Source of the DNA: Phaeobacter sp. HF9A
GTDB taxonomy: Bacteria > Pseudomonadota > Alphaproteobacteria > Rhodobacterales > Rhodobacteraceae
Length of the DNA stretch: 46,415 nucleotides
Direction of reading: 5' to 3'
Assembly: GCF_011806385.1 (NCBI RefSeq)
Contig: NZ_JAATOX010000020.1
Span: 1-46,415 of the forward strand
Shown: positions 35,445-44,381 of the stretch, one piece after another
Layout of the letters: every line of letters begins with the position of its first letter
Numbering within the stretch: the first letter of the stretch is position 1
Position numbers and translations under genes: made by a program
Notes under the pieces: model-generated
Databases searched by the model: none
What the model was told of the DNA's origin: nothing
The model's input: only the letters and a program-made list of their open reading frames with translations

Positions 35445-35900
35445 CGCGCGCGGCGCGCTGTGAGCGGATCGCAGGTTGCGCCCGGTGAGGCACCCCGTCC
35501 TGGGCCGCGTCAGATCGCCAGCGGATCAAAAAAACCTCGTGACCTGCGCTGTCGCGGGGTTTGTTTTTGCGTGACGGCGCGTTTTCCTTTTGTTAAGGGT
35601 AGGGCAATGGCCAAAAGGCCCCGCGAGGCTGAGCAGCTTATCGCCGAATATAACCTTTGACTGCCCGAACCTGCATCTTATGTGCTGTGGGGTCGCTGTT
35701 ATGTTGTGTTCGGTATCGCTGAAATACGCTACATCTCGCCTGAATGGCGATATCCGGCAAAAATCCTCTCTATTTGGCCCATATTTTGTGGGGCAATGCG
35801 CTTTTGGGGATGACGAGACTCCTGCTTCGCGATAGGATTAAGGCGGAATAGTGACAATCGACGCCCTTGCGGGAGGGCTAATAACACAGGCGGAAAAAGC
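35445..35900. other. Non-coding ftsZ leader region
   Basis: 456 bases separate ftsA from ftsZ. They hold an intrinsic terminator at 35,535-35,568, then an AT-richer region expected to contain the ftsZ promoter(s). One GANTC site (GACTC at about 35,816), the target of the CcrM cell-cycle methylase, is present. No clear -35/-10 pair could be chosen. A 66-codon ORF (35,460-35,660) overlaps the terminator and is not credible. Confidence 0.6.
35535..35568. terminator. Intrinsic terminator after ftsA, possibly bidirectional
   Basis: CCTCGTGAC (35,535-35,543) pairs with GTCGCGGGG (35,551-35,559), nine pairs including two G-U. It is preceded by an A-run and followed by TTTGTTTTT. Both strands carry a T-run after the stem. 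Confidence 0.75.
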
Positions 35901-37574
35901 ATGACCCTGAACCTTTCGATGCCCGGACAAGAAGAGCTGAGCCCCAAGATCACAGTTTTTGGTGTCGGCGGCGCCGGTGGCAACGCGGTCAACAATATGA
36001 TCGCAAAACAGCTTGAAGGCGTGGAATTCGTGGTCGCCAACACTGATGCGCAAGCGCTGCAACAGAACGCAGCCAAGGCGCGGGTGCAACTGGGCGTCAA
36101 AGTGACCGAAGGTCTTGGTGCGGGCGCGCGTCCCTCGGTGGGATCCGCGGCGGCGGAAGAGAGCATCGAGCAGATCGTGGACCACCTGGCGGGCGCGCAT
36201 ATGTGCTTTATCACCGCGGGTATGGGCGGCGGCACCGGCACCGGTGCGGCGCCGATCATCGCGCAGGCCGCGCGGGAGCTGGGTGTGCTGACCGTTGGCG
36301 TTGTGACCAAGCCGTTCCAGTTCGAGGGCGCCAAGCGGATGCGCCAGGCCGAGGATGGGGTCGAGGCCCTGCAAAAGGTCGTCGATACGCTGATCATCAT
36401 TCCCAACCAGAACCTGTTCCGTCTGGCCAATGAGAAGACCACCTTTACCGAGGCGTTCTCCATGGCGGACGACGTGCTTTACCAAGGGGTAAAGGGTGTG
36501 ACTGACCTGATGGTCCGTCCGGGTCTGATCAACCTCGACTTTGCCGACGTGCGTGCGGTGATGGACGAGATGGGCAAGGCGATGATGGGCACCGGCGAGG
36601 CCGAGGGCGAAGATCGCGCCATCCAGGCTGCCGAGAAGGCGATTGCCAACCCGCTGCTGGACGAAATCTCCCTGCGCGGCGCCAAGGGCGTGCTGATCAA
36701 TATCACCGGCGCCCATGACCTGACCCTGTTCGAACTGGACGAAGCCGCCAACCGCATCCGCGAGGAAGTGGACCCGGACGCAAACATCATCGTTGGTTCC
36801 ACCCTCGACACCGAGATGGAAGGCAAGATGCGCGTTTCCGTCGTGGCCACTGGCATTGACGCTTCGGAAACCGTGCATGACATGCCGGTGCCGCGCCGTC
36901 CGATGTCTGCGCCGCTGACCAAGACCGTGAGCGCCGAAGAAAACCGCAGCGCGCCGCTGGAGCTGACCGAGCCGATGGCTCCGGCCGCCGCCAGCGCCCC
37001 GGCTGCGCAACCGGTTGCGGCCGAGGCACCGGCCGCGCAGGAGCCCTCGCTGTTTTCCGAATTCGAGAGCGACCGCGATGATGCGGTGATCGAAGAGCAC
37101 CACAGCGCTGGCAACAGCGATGACGGGCTGCCGGCCCCCGCCTATCAGGCGCAACCGCAGCCTCAGTCGCAGGCCCAGCCTGCCGCTGCCCCGCAACAGG
37201 CCGAAGCCTTTGTCGCACCGCGCGCGCCCGCTCCGGGTACGCCGTCGCAAGATGCCATCGTGCGTCTGCGCGAGGCGGCGCAACGGCACCAGGCCAGCCA
37301 GCAGGCGGCCCAGCCGCAGCAGGCTCAGCAGCCGCAAGCGCAACAGCGCCGGACCCCGGCAGCGGATCAACAAGAGCAGCGCCGTTTTGGGCTGAATTCG
37401 CTGATCAACCGCATGACGGGCCATCCGCAGGAAACCACGCAGAACCGTCCGCAGGCGGCGCAGCGGGTGCAGCCGAGCATACCTTCTTCCCCGCAACAAC
37501 CGGCGGAACAGCCCTATGACGAGGATCAGGAACGCATCGAAATCCCCGCGTTCCTGCGTCGTCAAGCCAACTAA
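35901..37574 (+). CDS. ftsZ: Cell division protein FtsZ
   Basis: A 557-residue tubulin-like GTPase that forms the division ring. N-terminal [14 protein letters not shown] and the tubulin signature GGGTGTG (near residues 108-114) bind GTP. The T7 catalytic loop is [11 protein letters not shown]. The globular core ends near residue 320. An unusually long linker of about 220 residues rich in Gln, Ala and Pro follows, then the C-terminal peptide [14 protein letters not shown] that binds FtsA. Long linkers are usual in alphaproteobacteria. A terminator follows 25 bases downstream. Confidence 0.98.
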   Translation: MTLNLSMPGQEELSPKITVFGVGGAGGNAVNNMIAKQLEGVEFVVANTDAQALQQNAAKARVQLGVKVTEGLGAGARPSVGSAAAEESIEQIVDHLAGAHMCFITAGMGGGTGTGAAPIIAQAARELGVLTVGVVTKPFQFEGAKRMRQAEDGVEALQKVVDTLIIIPNQNLFRLANEKTTFTEAFSMADDVLYQGVKGVTDLMVRPGLINLDFADVRAVMDEMGKAMMGTGEAEGEDRAIQAAEKAIANPLLDEISLRGAKGVLINITGAHDLTLFELDEAANRIREEVDPDANIIVGSTLDTEMEGKMRVSVVATGIDASETVHDMPVPRRPMSAPLTKTVSAEENRSAPLELTEPMAPAAASAPAAQPVAAEAPAAQEPSLFSEFESDRDDAVIEEHHSAGNSDDGLPAPAYQAQPQPQSQAQPAAAPQQAEAFVAPRAPAPGTPSQDAIVRLREAAQRHQASQQAAQPQQAQQPQAQQRRTPAADQQEQRRFGLNSLINRMTGHPQETTQNRPQAAQRVQPSIPSSPQQPAEQPYDEDQERIEIPAFLRRQAN

Positions 37575-37598
37575 GGGCTCACGAAACCCTACAGAAGG

Positions 37599-37625
37599 CC
37601 CGCCAATCGGCGGGTCTTTTTCGTT
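37599..37625 (+). terminator. Intrinsic terminator after ftsZ
   Basis: CCCGCC (37,599-37,604) pairs with GGCGGG (37,609-37,614) around AATC and is followed by TCTTTTTCG. It marks the end of the ftsZ transcript. Confidence 0.85.
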
Positions 37626-37782
37626 TTGAAACAATGCATTACATGCAAGTGGGCGGGGTTTTGCCAGCCTGTGTTGCGGATGTTTCATTTGGTTACAAAG
37701 ATTGAATTGTGGGTATCTGCGTAAATCCTTAGGTGTACCGGCAGGCGATCCCTGTGATCGCAAACAACGGATGAGGCGCCTC

Positions 37783-38718
37783 GTGCAGAACACGCTCAAA
37801 GCACCGGTTACATTTGAAGGCGTCGGCCTGCATTCTGGCAAGCCGGCACGCATGACGCTGTTCCCGGCGCCGGCGCAGCACGGCATTACCTTCAAACGCA
37901 GCGACATTGCATTGGGCAACACCGTGATCCCGGCGCGCTGGGATATGGTGGAACGCTCGCCGCTTTGTACCCGTCTGGTGAATGCCGCCGGGGTTTCGGT
38001 TTCGACCGTGGAACACATCATGGCGGCGCTGGCGGGCTGTGGTCTGCACAACGTCCGGGTCGAGATCGACGGGCCGGAAGTGCCGATCATGGATGGCTCT
38101 GCCGCTGATTTCGTGCGCGAGATCATGGCCACCGGCATTCGCCGCCTGGGTGTGCCGGTGCGCGCCTGGAAGGTGGTAAAGCCGGTGATGGTGGAAACCC
38201 GCGAGGCGCGGGCGACGCTGCTGCCTTGTGATCGCTTGAAAATGACCTTCAACATTGAGTTCGCCGAGGCCGGTATCGGCAGCCAGAGCCGCGAGCTGGA
38301 CCTGCGCAACGGCACCTTTGCCCGCGAGCTTTGTGATTGCCGCACCTTCTGCCGTCAGGTGGATGTGGAAGACATGCAGGCCAATGGGCTGGCGCTTGGC
38401 GGTGTTCCGGGTGAAAACGCAGTCGTGTTTGACGGCGCGGTGGTGCATGCCGGATCCGGTCTGCGCCATTCGGACGAGCCGGTGCGCCACAAGATGCTGG
38501 ACGCGCTTGGTGATCTGGCGCTGGCGGGGCTGCCGCTGTTTGGCCATTACGTCGGTGAAAAATCCGGCCATTCGCTAACCAACACGCTGCTGCGCGCGCT
38601 TTTTGCGGAGCCCGGCGCGGTGCGCGAAGTGACCTGTGATGCGCTGATGACCGCGCGTCTGCCGGGGCAGGGGCTGGTGTGGTCGGAAATTCCCGCCCAG
38701 GTGCGCCGCGTCGCCTGA
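37783..38718 (+). CDS. lpxC: UDP-3-O-acyl-GlcNAc deacetylase LpxC
   Basis: A 311-residue zinc enzyme, the first committed step of lipid A synthesis. Motifs: TFEGVGLHSGKPARM at the N-terminus, VEHIMAALAGCGLHN with the zinc histidine and catalytic glutamate, IMDGSAADFV, RHKMLDALGDL with the other zinc ligands and GEKSGHSLTN with the catalytic histidine. I prefer GTG 37,783 (VQNTLKAPVTF), with GAGG six bases upstream and the family start. ATG 37,771 is possible; the frame opens at 37,702. lpxC next to ftsZ is common in proteobacteria. Confidence 0.95.
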   Translation: MQNTLKAPVTFEGVGLHSGKPARMTLFPAPAQHGITFKRSDIALGNTVIPARWDMVERSPLCTRLVNAAGVSVSTVEHIMAALAGCGLHNVRVEIDGPEVPIMDGSAADFVREIMATGIRRLGVPVRAWKVVKPVMVETREARATLLPCDRLKMTFNIEFAEAGIGSQSRELDLRNGTFARELCDCRTFCRQVDVEDMQANGLALGGVPGENAVVFDGAVVHAGSGLRHSDEPVRHKMLDALGDLALAGLPLFGHYVGEKSGHSLTNTLLRALFAEPGAVREVTCDALMTARLPGQGLVWSEIPAQVRRVA

Positions 38719-39023
38719 GCGCGCCCCTTTGCCTGCACCAAAGTCTGAGAACCTTAAACGGTCGGCGCTTTGCCGGCCGTTTTCCATATCGCGCAGGCGT
38801 GCGGGAATTTCCCGCTGCGGGCGCGACCTGAGGCGGCAAGCACACTTGACCGCTGCCTGCTTTCTCTGCCAATTGAACAGGAGCCGCGCGAAAGGCGTTT
38901 TGCACATCATATGAATGTGCTAGACCGTTGCGGACGCCGGGTGCTCTGGTCTATGGGCCGGCCTGGATTGCGCGTCTGCGCAAAAAAAGAGACAGTCGGC
39001 TGAGACGATGAAGTGAGGCAGGA
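38719..39023. other. Non-coding gap between lpxC and bamD
   Basis: About 305 bases. They hold the terminator at 38,758-38,783 and an imperfect palindrome (GCACAT-N7-ATGTGC, 38,902-38,920) that could be a regulator site. ORFs of 61-77 codons here overlap the terminator and lack ribosome sites. The bamD promoter is expected in the last 150 bases but was not assigned. Confidence 0.55.
38758..38783 (+). terminator. Intrinsic terminator after lpxC
   Basis: ACGGTCGGC (38,758-38,766) pairs with GCCGGCCGT (38,772-38,780), nine pairs with one G-U, followed by TTTT. It stands 40 bases after the lpxC stop. Confidence 0.75.
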
Positions 39024-39875
39024 ATGATCGGCATCAGGGCAGCAGCCAAAGGGATCGGAGCGGTCGCACTGATGGCGACTCTTGCCGCATGCGGCGGTGC
39101 GGACGGCGACGCAAAACGATACGCGCAGGATCTGGAGCAATTCTCGCCGGCGCAGATCTATGAGCGCGGTGAATTCGAGCTGGCGCGCAACCGTGACACT
39201 GATGCGGCCTATTTCTTCTCCGAGGTGGAGCGGCTTTACCCCTATTCCGAATGGGCAAAGCAGGCGTTGATCATGCAGGCCTATACCTATCACGAGGCCA
39301 AGGATTACGAGAGCAGCCGTTCGGCGGCGCAGCGCTATATCGACTTCTACCCGACCGAGGAAGACGCGGCCTATGCCCAGTATCTGCTGGCGCTGAGCTA
39401 TTATGACCAGATCGACGAGGTGGGCCGCGACCAAGGGCTGACCTTCCAGGCGCTGCAAGCGCTGCGCACGGTGATCGAGGTCTATCCTGACAGCGAATAT
39501 GCCTCTTCCGCGATCCTGAAATTCGATCTCGCCTTTGATCACCTTGCCAGCAAGGAAATGGAAATCGGGCGCTACTATCTGAAACATCAGCACTATACGG
39601 CGGCGATCAACCGGTTCCGCGTGGTGGTTGAGGATTTCCAGACCACCTCCCATACCGCAGAGGCGCTGCACCGGCTGGTGGAAGCCTATCTGTCGCTGGG
39701 TCTGACCGATGAGGCGCAGTCTGCTGGCGCCATTCTGGGGCATAACTTCCAATCGACCGAATGGTATGAGGACAGCTACAAGCTGCTGACCTCGCACGGG
39801 CTGAAGCTGCGGGATCGCGGCAACAACTGGCTGGCGCAGATCTATCGACAGTCGATCAAGGGCGATTGGCTCTGA
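39024..39875 (+). CDS. bamD: Outer-membrane assembly lipoprotein BamD
   Basis: A 283-residue lipoprotein of the BAM complex, which folds beta-barrel proteins into the outer membrane. The signal peptide MIGIRAAAKGIGAVALMATLAAC ends in a lipobox with Cys23 as the lipidated residue. Helical TPR repeats follow: IYERGEFELARNRDTDAAYFFSEVERLYPYSEW, YESSRSAAQRYIDFYPTEEDAAYAQYLLALSYYDQI and HTAEALHRLVEAYLSLG. Aspartate after the lipobox cysteine is absent (Gly-Gly follows), which fits outer-membrane sorting. AGGCAGGA precedes the ATG. Confidence 0.95.
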   Translation: MIGIRAAAKGIGAVALMATLAACGGADGDAKRYAQDLEQFSPAQIYERGEFELARNRDTDAAYFFSEVERLYPYSEWAKQALIMQAYTYHEAKDYESSRSAAQRYIDFYPTEEDAAYAQYLLALSYYDQIDEVGRDQGLTFQALQALRTVIEVYPDSEYASSAILKFDLAFDHLASKEMEIGRYYLKHQHYTAAINRFRVVVEDFQTTSHTAEALHRLVEAYLSLGLTDEAQSAGAILGHNFQSTEWYEDSYKLLTSHGLKLRDRGNNWLAQIYRQSIKGDWL

Positions 39876-39896
39876 CGCATTTTACAGGGCATCTTG

Positions 39897-41546
39897 ATGC
39901 TGCGCGCACTTGATATTCGGGACCTTCTGATCATCGACCGGCTGGAGCTGAGCTTCCAGCCGGGTCTGAATGTGCTCACCGGTGAGACCGGGGCTGGCAA
40001 GTCTATCCTGTTGGATTCGCTTGGCTTTGTGCTGGGTTGGCGCGGTCGTGCGGCGCTGGTGCGGCAGGGCGCCGAGCAGGGCGAGGTGGTGGCGGAGTTC
40101 GATCTGCCCGAGGGCCACGCGGCCCATGCGGTTCTGGAAGAGGCGGGCATTCCTGGCGGCGACAGCCTGATCCTGCGCCGCATCAACACTGCCGATGGCC
40201 GCAAGACCGCCTGGGTCAATGACCGGCGCTGCTCGGGCGAGGTGCTGCGGGCGCTCTCGGATACGCTGCTGGAACTACACGGCCAGCATGATGATCGCGG
40301 CCTGCTCAACCCGCGCGGCCACCGGGCCATGTTGGACGAGTTTGCCAATGCCGCGCCGGAGCTTGCCGAGGTGCGCGCCGCCTGGGGCGCGGCCGCGCGG
40401 GCGCGCAAGCAGGTCGAGGAGACCCGCGCCGCGCTGGAAGCGGTCCGCGCCGAGGAGGAATTCCTGCGCCATGCGGTGGCGGAGCTGGATCAGCTGAACC
40501 CGGAACCCGGCGAGGACGAGAGCCTGGACGCGCGGCGGCGGCAGATGCAGGCGGCGGAGCGCATTCGCGGCGACATCGCCCGCGCACATAACCTGCTGAC
40601 CGAGGGTGCAGAGGGCACCATGGGCGAGGCCGCGCGCTGGCTGGAGGCTGTGGCCGGCGACGCGGGCGAGGCGCTGGACGCGCCGCTGGCGGCGCTCAGC
40701 CGGGCGATGGTGGAGCTGGGCGAGGCGCAGGACGGGGTCGAGCGTTTCCTGGAGGGGCTGGAGTTCAACCCCGGCGATCTGGAAGACTGCGAAGAGCGGC
40801 TGTTCGCGATCCGGGGGCTGGCGCGCAAACACAATGTGCTGCCGGATGATCTGGCCGGATATGCCGATACCCTGCGCGACAAGCTCCAGGCGCTGGATGC
40901 GGGGGATCAGAACCTCGCGGATCAGGAAAAGGCTTTGAGGGCGGCGCAGGCGGCGTATGACGCGGCGGCGGCGCGGCTCTCGGCCAAGCGGCGCGACAGT
41001 GCCGCCACGCTGGACGCCGCCGTGATGGCGGAGCTGGCGCCGCTGAAGATGGAACGCGCGGTGTTTGAAACCCGCCTGAGCGCGGCGGAACCGGGCCCCG
41101 AGGGCGTGGACGGCGTGGCCTTTACCGTGGCCACCAACCCGGGCGCCCCGGCGGGCCCCTTGAACAAGATCGCCTCTGGCGGCGAGCTGAGCCGGTTTTT
41201 GCTGGCGCTCAACGTCTTCCTTCTCTTCTCTTCTTCCGCCGGGTCGTTTCTCTTTGCGGTCATCGCCCGGGGTGTCGGCGGTGCGACGGCCGATGCGGTG
41301 GGCCGTCGCCTGAAGGCGCTGGCCGAGGGAAGCCAGGTTCTGGTGGTGACCCATTCGCCGCAGGTCGCGGCCCAGGGCGCGCATCACTGGCGGGTGCAGA
41401 AATCGGTGCAGGAGGGGGTGACCCTCTCCGAGGTGGTGCCGCTGGACGCCGGGGAGCGCGTGGACGAGATCGCCCGCATGGTTTCCGGCGACCGCATCAC
41501 GCCAGAGGCCCGTGCCGCCGCCAAGGCGCTGTTGAGCGATAGCTAG
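39897..41546 (+). CDS. recN: DNA repair protein RecN with degenerate Walker B
   Basis: A 549-residue SMC-like protein for double-strand-break repair. Walker A is GETGAGKS (residues 29-36). A long coiled-coil middle follows, then the ABC signature ASGGELSRFLLAL (from about residue 426), RGVGGATADAVGRRL and LVVTHSPQVAAQGAHHWRV. The Walker B segment, normally FDEIDRG in this family, reads FAVIARG here (residues 453-459), so all three acidic residues are gone. No shifted frame restores them. ATP hydrolysis may be lost. I chose ATG 39,897; TTG 39,894 is alternative. recN after bamD is a usual order. Confidence 0.93.
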   Translation: MLRALDIRDLLIIDRLELSFQPGLNVLTGETGAGKSILLDSLGFVLGWRGRAALVRQGAEQGEVVAEFDLPEGHAAHAVLEEAGIPGGDSLILRRINTADGRKTAWVNDRRCSGEVLRALSDTLLELHGQHDDRGLLNPRGHRAMLDEFANAAPELAEVRAAWGAAARARKQVEETRAALEAVRAEEEFLRHAVAELDQLNPEPGEDESLDARRRQMQAAERIRGDIARAHNLLTEGAEGTMGEAARWLEAVAGDAGEALDAPLAALSRAMVELGEAQDGVERFLEGLEFNPGDLEDCEERLFAIRGLARKHNVLPDDLAGYADTLRDKLQALDAGDQNLADQEKALRAAQAAYDAAAARLSAKRRDSAATLDAAVMAELAPLKMERAVFETRLSAAEPGPEGVDGVAFTVATNPGAPAGPLNKIASGGELSRFLLALNVFLLFSSSAGSFLFAVIARGVGGATADAVGRRLKALAEGSQVLVVTHSPQVAAQGAHHWRVQKSVQEGVTLSEVVPLDAGERVDEIARMVSGDRITPEARAAAKALLSDS

Positions 41547-41673
41547 GCGTGCGGCGGTCCGGTGTTTACCCGATGGAAACAGCGGGACGATAGATCTATT
41601 GCACGTCATGAGAGGCTGAATTGCCCGTTTTTTCTGTGGTATCACCTTTGTCAGTACAGCAACCGGAGACCCC

Positions 41674-43368
41674 ATGATGGCCGCTCAGCCGCGTTCCGCC
41701 CTGGCCGTTTTGGTTGCCCGGATCCGGGCTGCCCTGAAAGACACCTGGCTGGTGTTGATCCGGCGCGGCCCGAGCCAGATCCAGTTCTGGCTGATCGCCC
41801 TGGTGATCGGTGTCTGCGCCGGTTTTGCCGCGCTGGGGTTTCGCGAGGGGATCTCTGCGCTTCAGGCGACGGTATACGGGGCTGAGGACGTCGATTACCT
41901 GCATTCCTTTGCGGCGCAGCTGCCCTGGTATCTGCTGCTTCTGGTGCCGCTCTGTGGCGGGGTGATCGTGGGGCTGGTGCTGGATCGTTTCACCCCGGAT
42001 GCGCGGGTGCGATCGGTTGCCGATGTCATCGAGGGCGCGGCGCTGCGCAGTGGCCGGGTGGAGATCCGCGCCGGGCTGGCCTCGGGTTTTGCTTCCTTTG
42101 TGACGCTCTCCACCGGGGGCTCTACCGGGCGCGAGGGGCCGGTGGTGCATATCGCTGGGATGATCTCCACCTGGGTGAGCGACCGCATCCGCGCCGATGG
42201 CATCACCGGGCGCGACCTTTTGGGCTGCGCGGTGGCGGCGGCGGTCTCGGCCAGCTTTAACGCGCCGATTGCCGGGGCGCTGTTCGCCATGGAGGTGGTG
42301 CTGCGCCATTTTGCGGTCAATGCCTTTGCGCCGATCGTGATCGCCGCCGTTGCGGGCACCGTGATCAACCGGCTGGAATATGGCGATGTGACCGAATTTG
42401 TGCTGGCCACCCCCGGCGCGCTGAAATTCTACGTGGAGCTGCCGGCCTTTCTGCTGCTGGGTCTGGTTTGCGGCGTGGTTGCGGTGGTGTTGATGCATTC
42501 GATTTTCTTTGCCGACACCCTTGGCAGCACGCTGCAACAAAAGCTGCGCCTGCCGCGTTGGCTGCGTCCGGCGGGGGCTGGGGTGCTGTTGGGGGCGATC
42601 GCGATCTGGTTTCCGCATGTCATCGGCGTTGGCTATGAGACCACGATCCGGGCCTTGTCGGGGCATTTGCTGCTGGGGCAGGCGATCATGATTGCCATCG
42701 TCAAGACGGCGGCGGTGTCGATCACCATGGGCGGGCGCATGGGGGGCGGCGTGTTCTCTCCGGCGCTGATGATTGGGGCGCTGACCGGGCTCGCCTTTGG
42801 GTTGATCGCCACGGCGCTTTTGCCAGATGTCTCGGGCACCCATACGCTCTATGCTTTTGCGGGCATGGGCGCGGTGGCGGCGGCGGTGCTGGGGGCACCG
42901 ATCTCAACCACCCTGATCGTGTTCGAGCTGACCGGAGACTGGCAGATCGGTCTGGCGGTGATGGTCTCGGTCTCCATGTCCACCGCGCTGGCCTCGCGGA
43001 TGGTGAACCGGTCATTCTTCCTGACGCAGCTGGAGCGGCGCAACCTGCATTGCGCGCCGGGGCCGCAGGCCTATCTGCTGGGGGTGTTGCAGGTCAGCAA
43101 TGTGATGCGCGCGCCCGATGTCGAAGAGGAGATCCTGGCGGCGGACTTGCTGGCCGATGGGGTCTCCATCCGCCCGGAGGCGACGCTGGAGGCCGCGCTG
43201 CCGATCTTTGACCGGCTGGAGCTGGACTTCATCCCGGTGGTGCTGGAGGAAACCCGCGAAGAGGGTGCCGAGCCGGAACCTGTGGTGGTCGGGCTGCTGT
43301 ATCACCTGGATGCGCTCAAGGCCTATAACCAGGCGCTGGTGGCGGTCTCTGCCGAGGAACACCGCTGA
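41674..43368 (+). CDS. ClC-type chloride channel/transporter with C-terminal CBS region
   Basis: A 564-residue polytopic membrane protein. GGSTGREGPVVHIAG holds the gating glutamate (Glu154). SFNAPIAGALFAMEVVLRHF aligns with the ClC-ec1 helix that carries the proton glutamate; there the residue after the conserved Glu207 is Val208. MGGRMGGGVFSPALMIGALTG and GAVAAAVLGAPISTTLIVFELTG complete the pore motifs. After about residue 470 comes a cytosolic CBS-like part (VSNVMRAPDVEEEILAADLLADGVSIRP). GGAG lies upstream; ATG 41,677 is also possible. It stands apart from recN by 127 bases. Confidence 0.92.
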   Translation: MMAAQPRSALAVLVARIRAALKDTWLVLIRRGPSQIQFWLIALVIGVCAGFAALGFREGISALQATVYGAEDVDYLHSFAAQLPWYLLLLVPLCGGVIVGLVLDRFTPDARVRSVADVIEGAALRSGRVEIRAGLASGFASFVTLSTGGSTGREGPVVHIAGMISTWVSDRIRADGITGRDLLGCAVAAAVSASFNAPIAGALFAMEVVLRHFAVNAFAPIVIAAVAGTVINRLEYGDVTEFVLATPGALKFYVELPAFLLLGLVCGVVAVVLMHSIFFADTLGSTLQQKLRLPRWLRPAGAGVLLGAIAIWFPHVIGVGYETTIRALSGHLLLGQAIMIAIVKTAAVSITMGGRMGGGVFSPALMIGALTGLAFGLIATALLPDVSGTHTLYAFAGMGAVAAAVLGAPISTTLIVFELTGDWQIGLAVMVSVSMSTALASRMVNRSFFLTQLERRNLHCAPGPQAYLLGVLQVSNVMRAPDVEEEILAADLLADGVSIRPEATLEAALPIFDRLELDFIPVVLEETREEGAEPEPVVVGLLYHLDALKAYNQALVAVSAEEHR

Positions 43369-43570
43369 GCCTGCACACCGCCGGCCCGCCGAGGTGACAG
43401 GGGCTAATAAAAGCACGTTTTTCGATAATTCAATACTATCAACACTCGCATAGCGAGAGTGGTGCAGTACGAGTCGAAGTGTTGTCAATATTTTACTTGA
43501 AGAGAAAGGTTAATGCGGGCAACTTTATTATCAAAAGATTAACAAATACGGGCATCGGGCGGGCAGAACA
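43369..43570. other. AT-richer intergenic stretch with nested dyads
   Basis: CAACACT (43,440-43,446) and AGTGTTG (43,478-43,484) enclose a smaller hairpin (CTCGC-ATA-GCGAG), so the region could fold as a structured RNA leader or bind a dimeric regulator. Base composition is clearly poorer in G+C than the neighbouring genes. No RNA family is recognised. Confidence 0.4.
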
Positions 43571-43765
43571 ATGCGGGCTTGGACAGAAGGCATGGTAGGC
43601 GCTGTGTCCTTAGGGACAAAAAAAGATCTCGAGAACGAGCGGGCAGCACTGACGGCACTCATCGACTATGTTGTTGAAACAACATGTAAATCCCAAGGTG
43701 GATCTGGGCGGGACGGGGCCGAGGAAATGCGGCGCTGCCTGAATGAATCGGTGCTTCAGTACTGA
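43571..43765 (+). CDS. Possible 64-residue protein of unknown function
   Basis: ATG at 43,571 opens 64 codons (MRAWTEGMVGAVSLGTKKDLENERAALTALIDYVVETTCKSQGG...). The product has a helical, charged middle, two cysteines (CKSQ and RRCLNESVLQY) and no membrane segment. It reads like a real protein, but the ribosome site is weak (GGGCAGAACA) and codon use is less G+C-biased. An internal ATG at 43,592 is another start. No family is recognised. It lies alone, downstream of a dyad-rich stretch. Confidence 0.45.
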   Translation: MRAWTEGMVGAVSLGTKKDLENERAALTALIDYVVETTCKSQGGSGRDGAEEMRRCLNESVLQY

Positions 43766-43919
43766 TGTCGAGATGGCGATCCTCGGACCTGCTATCCTCA
43801 TTTTGATTTAGCTGAAACTTGCTCATCGGCGGGGGATTTCCGCCGGAAATTGGTCAAGACTCTTCAGAATATAGAAGATACGCGCCACTTCTCGGAGAAT
43901 TCTTAACACCTGTTGCAAA

Positions 43920-43942
43920 AAAGCCGGACCAGGTCCGGCTTT
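43920..43942. terminator. Perfect 23-base hairpin, terminator of the DUF427 gene
   Basis: AAAGCCGGACC and GGTCCGGCTTT flank a single central A. On the minus strand the stem is followed by a T-run, so it should end the transcript of the minus-strand DUF427 gene 37 bases away. On the plus strand the T-run is shorter. Confidence 0.8.
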
Positions 43943-43978
43943 GTCGCTGCAAATCTCTGTGGGGGGCGGCTGTGGTCG

Positions 43979-44320
43979 TCAGACCTGTTCAACCTTGATC
44001 GACTCCTGCTGCGCGAAGGCGAGATAATCCTTGATCTCGGCAACCGTCTCCAGCGGGGTTTCATAGCTCCAGGCGGCGTTCTCGGTCACCGAGGATTTGT
44101 TGACGATGGAGTAATAGGTGGCGTCGCCCTTGTGCGGGCATTGGCTGGTCTTGTCGGAGCGATCCAGGAAGGCCATGGCGATATCGGCGCGTGGGAAGTA
44201 GATCACCGGTTTCAATTCGCCCTCGCTCAGCTCCAGTGCGTTCGACGTTTCGCCCAGAACGGCGCCGCCGGAACGAACGACCCAGTTGCCTGCCGCCTTG
44301 CGGATTGTGATCTTGGTCAT
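43979..44320 (-). CDS. DUF427 domain protein
   Basis: A 113-residue protein with the DUF427 pattern: VVRSGGAVLGETSNALEL, VIYFPRADIAMAFLDRSDKTSQCPHKGDATYYSI and ENAAWSYETPLETVAEIKDYLAF. Members are small single-domain proteins of unknown biochemical role, widespread in bacteria. On the minus strand GAAGGAGGGGG lies close to the ATG, a strong ribosome site. The gene is followed by the 23-base hairpin and preceded by the aminopeptidase gene on the same strand. Confidence 0.9.
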   Translation of the reverse strand: MTKITIRKAAGNWVVRSGGAVLGETSNALELSEGELKPVIYFPRADIAMAFLDRSDKTSQCPHKGDATYYSIVNKSSVTENAAWSYETPLETVAEIKDYLAFAQQESIKVEQV

Positions 44321-44381
44321 CGGGTTCCCCCTCCTTCTAACATTGGTAAGGCTTTTGCCCGGTCAGTGTAACAATCAGGTA

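Noticed and set aside
35460..35660. 66-codon ORF between ftsA and ftsZ
   Set aside because: It spans the intrinsic terminator and has no family or ribosome site.
35838..38345. 835-codon open frame on the minus strand across ftsZ and lpxC
   Set aside because: It overlaps two certain genes, crosses the ftsZ terminator and reads as arginine/leucine/serine-rich shadow sequence.
38729..39003. Short ORFs between lpxC and bamD
   Set aside because: They include the terminator hairpin or lie in different overlapping frames with no protein character.
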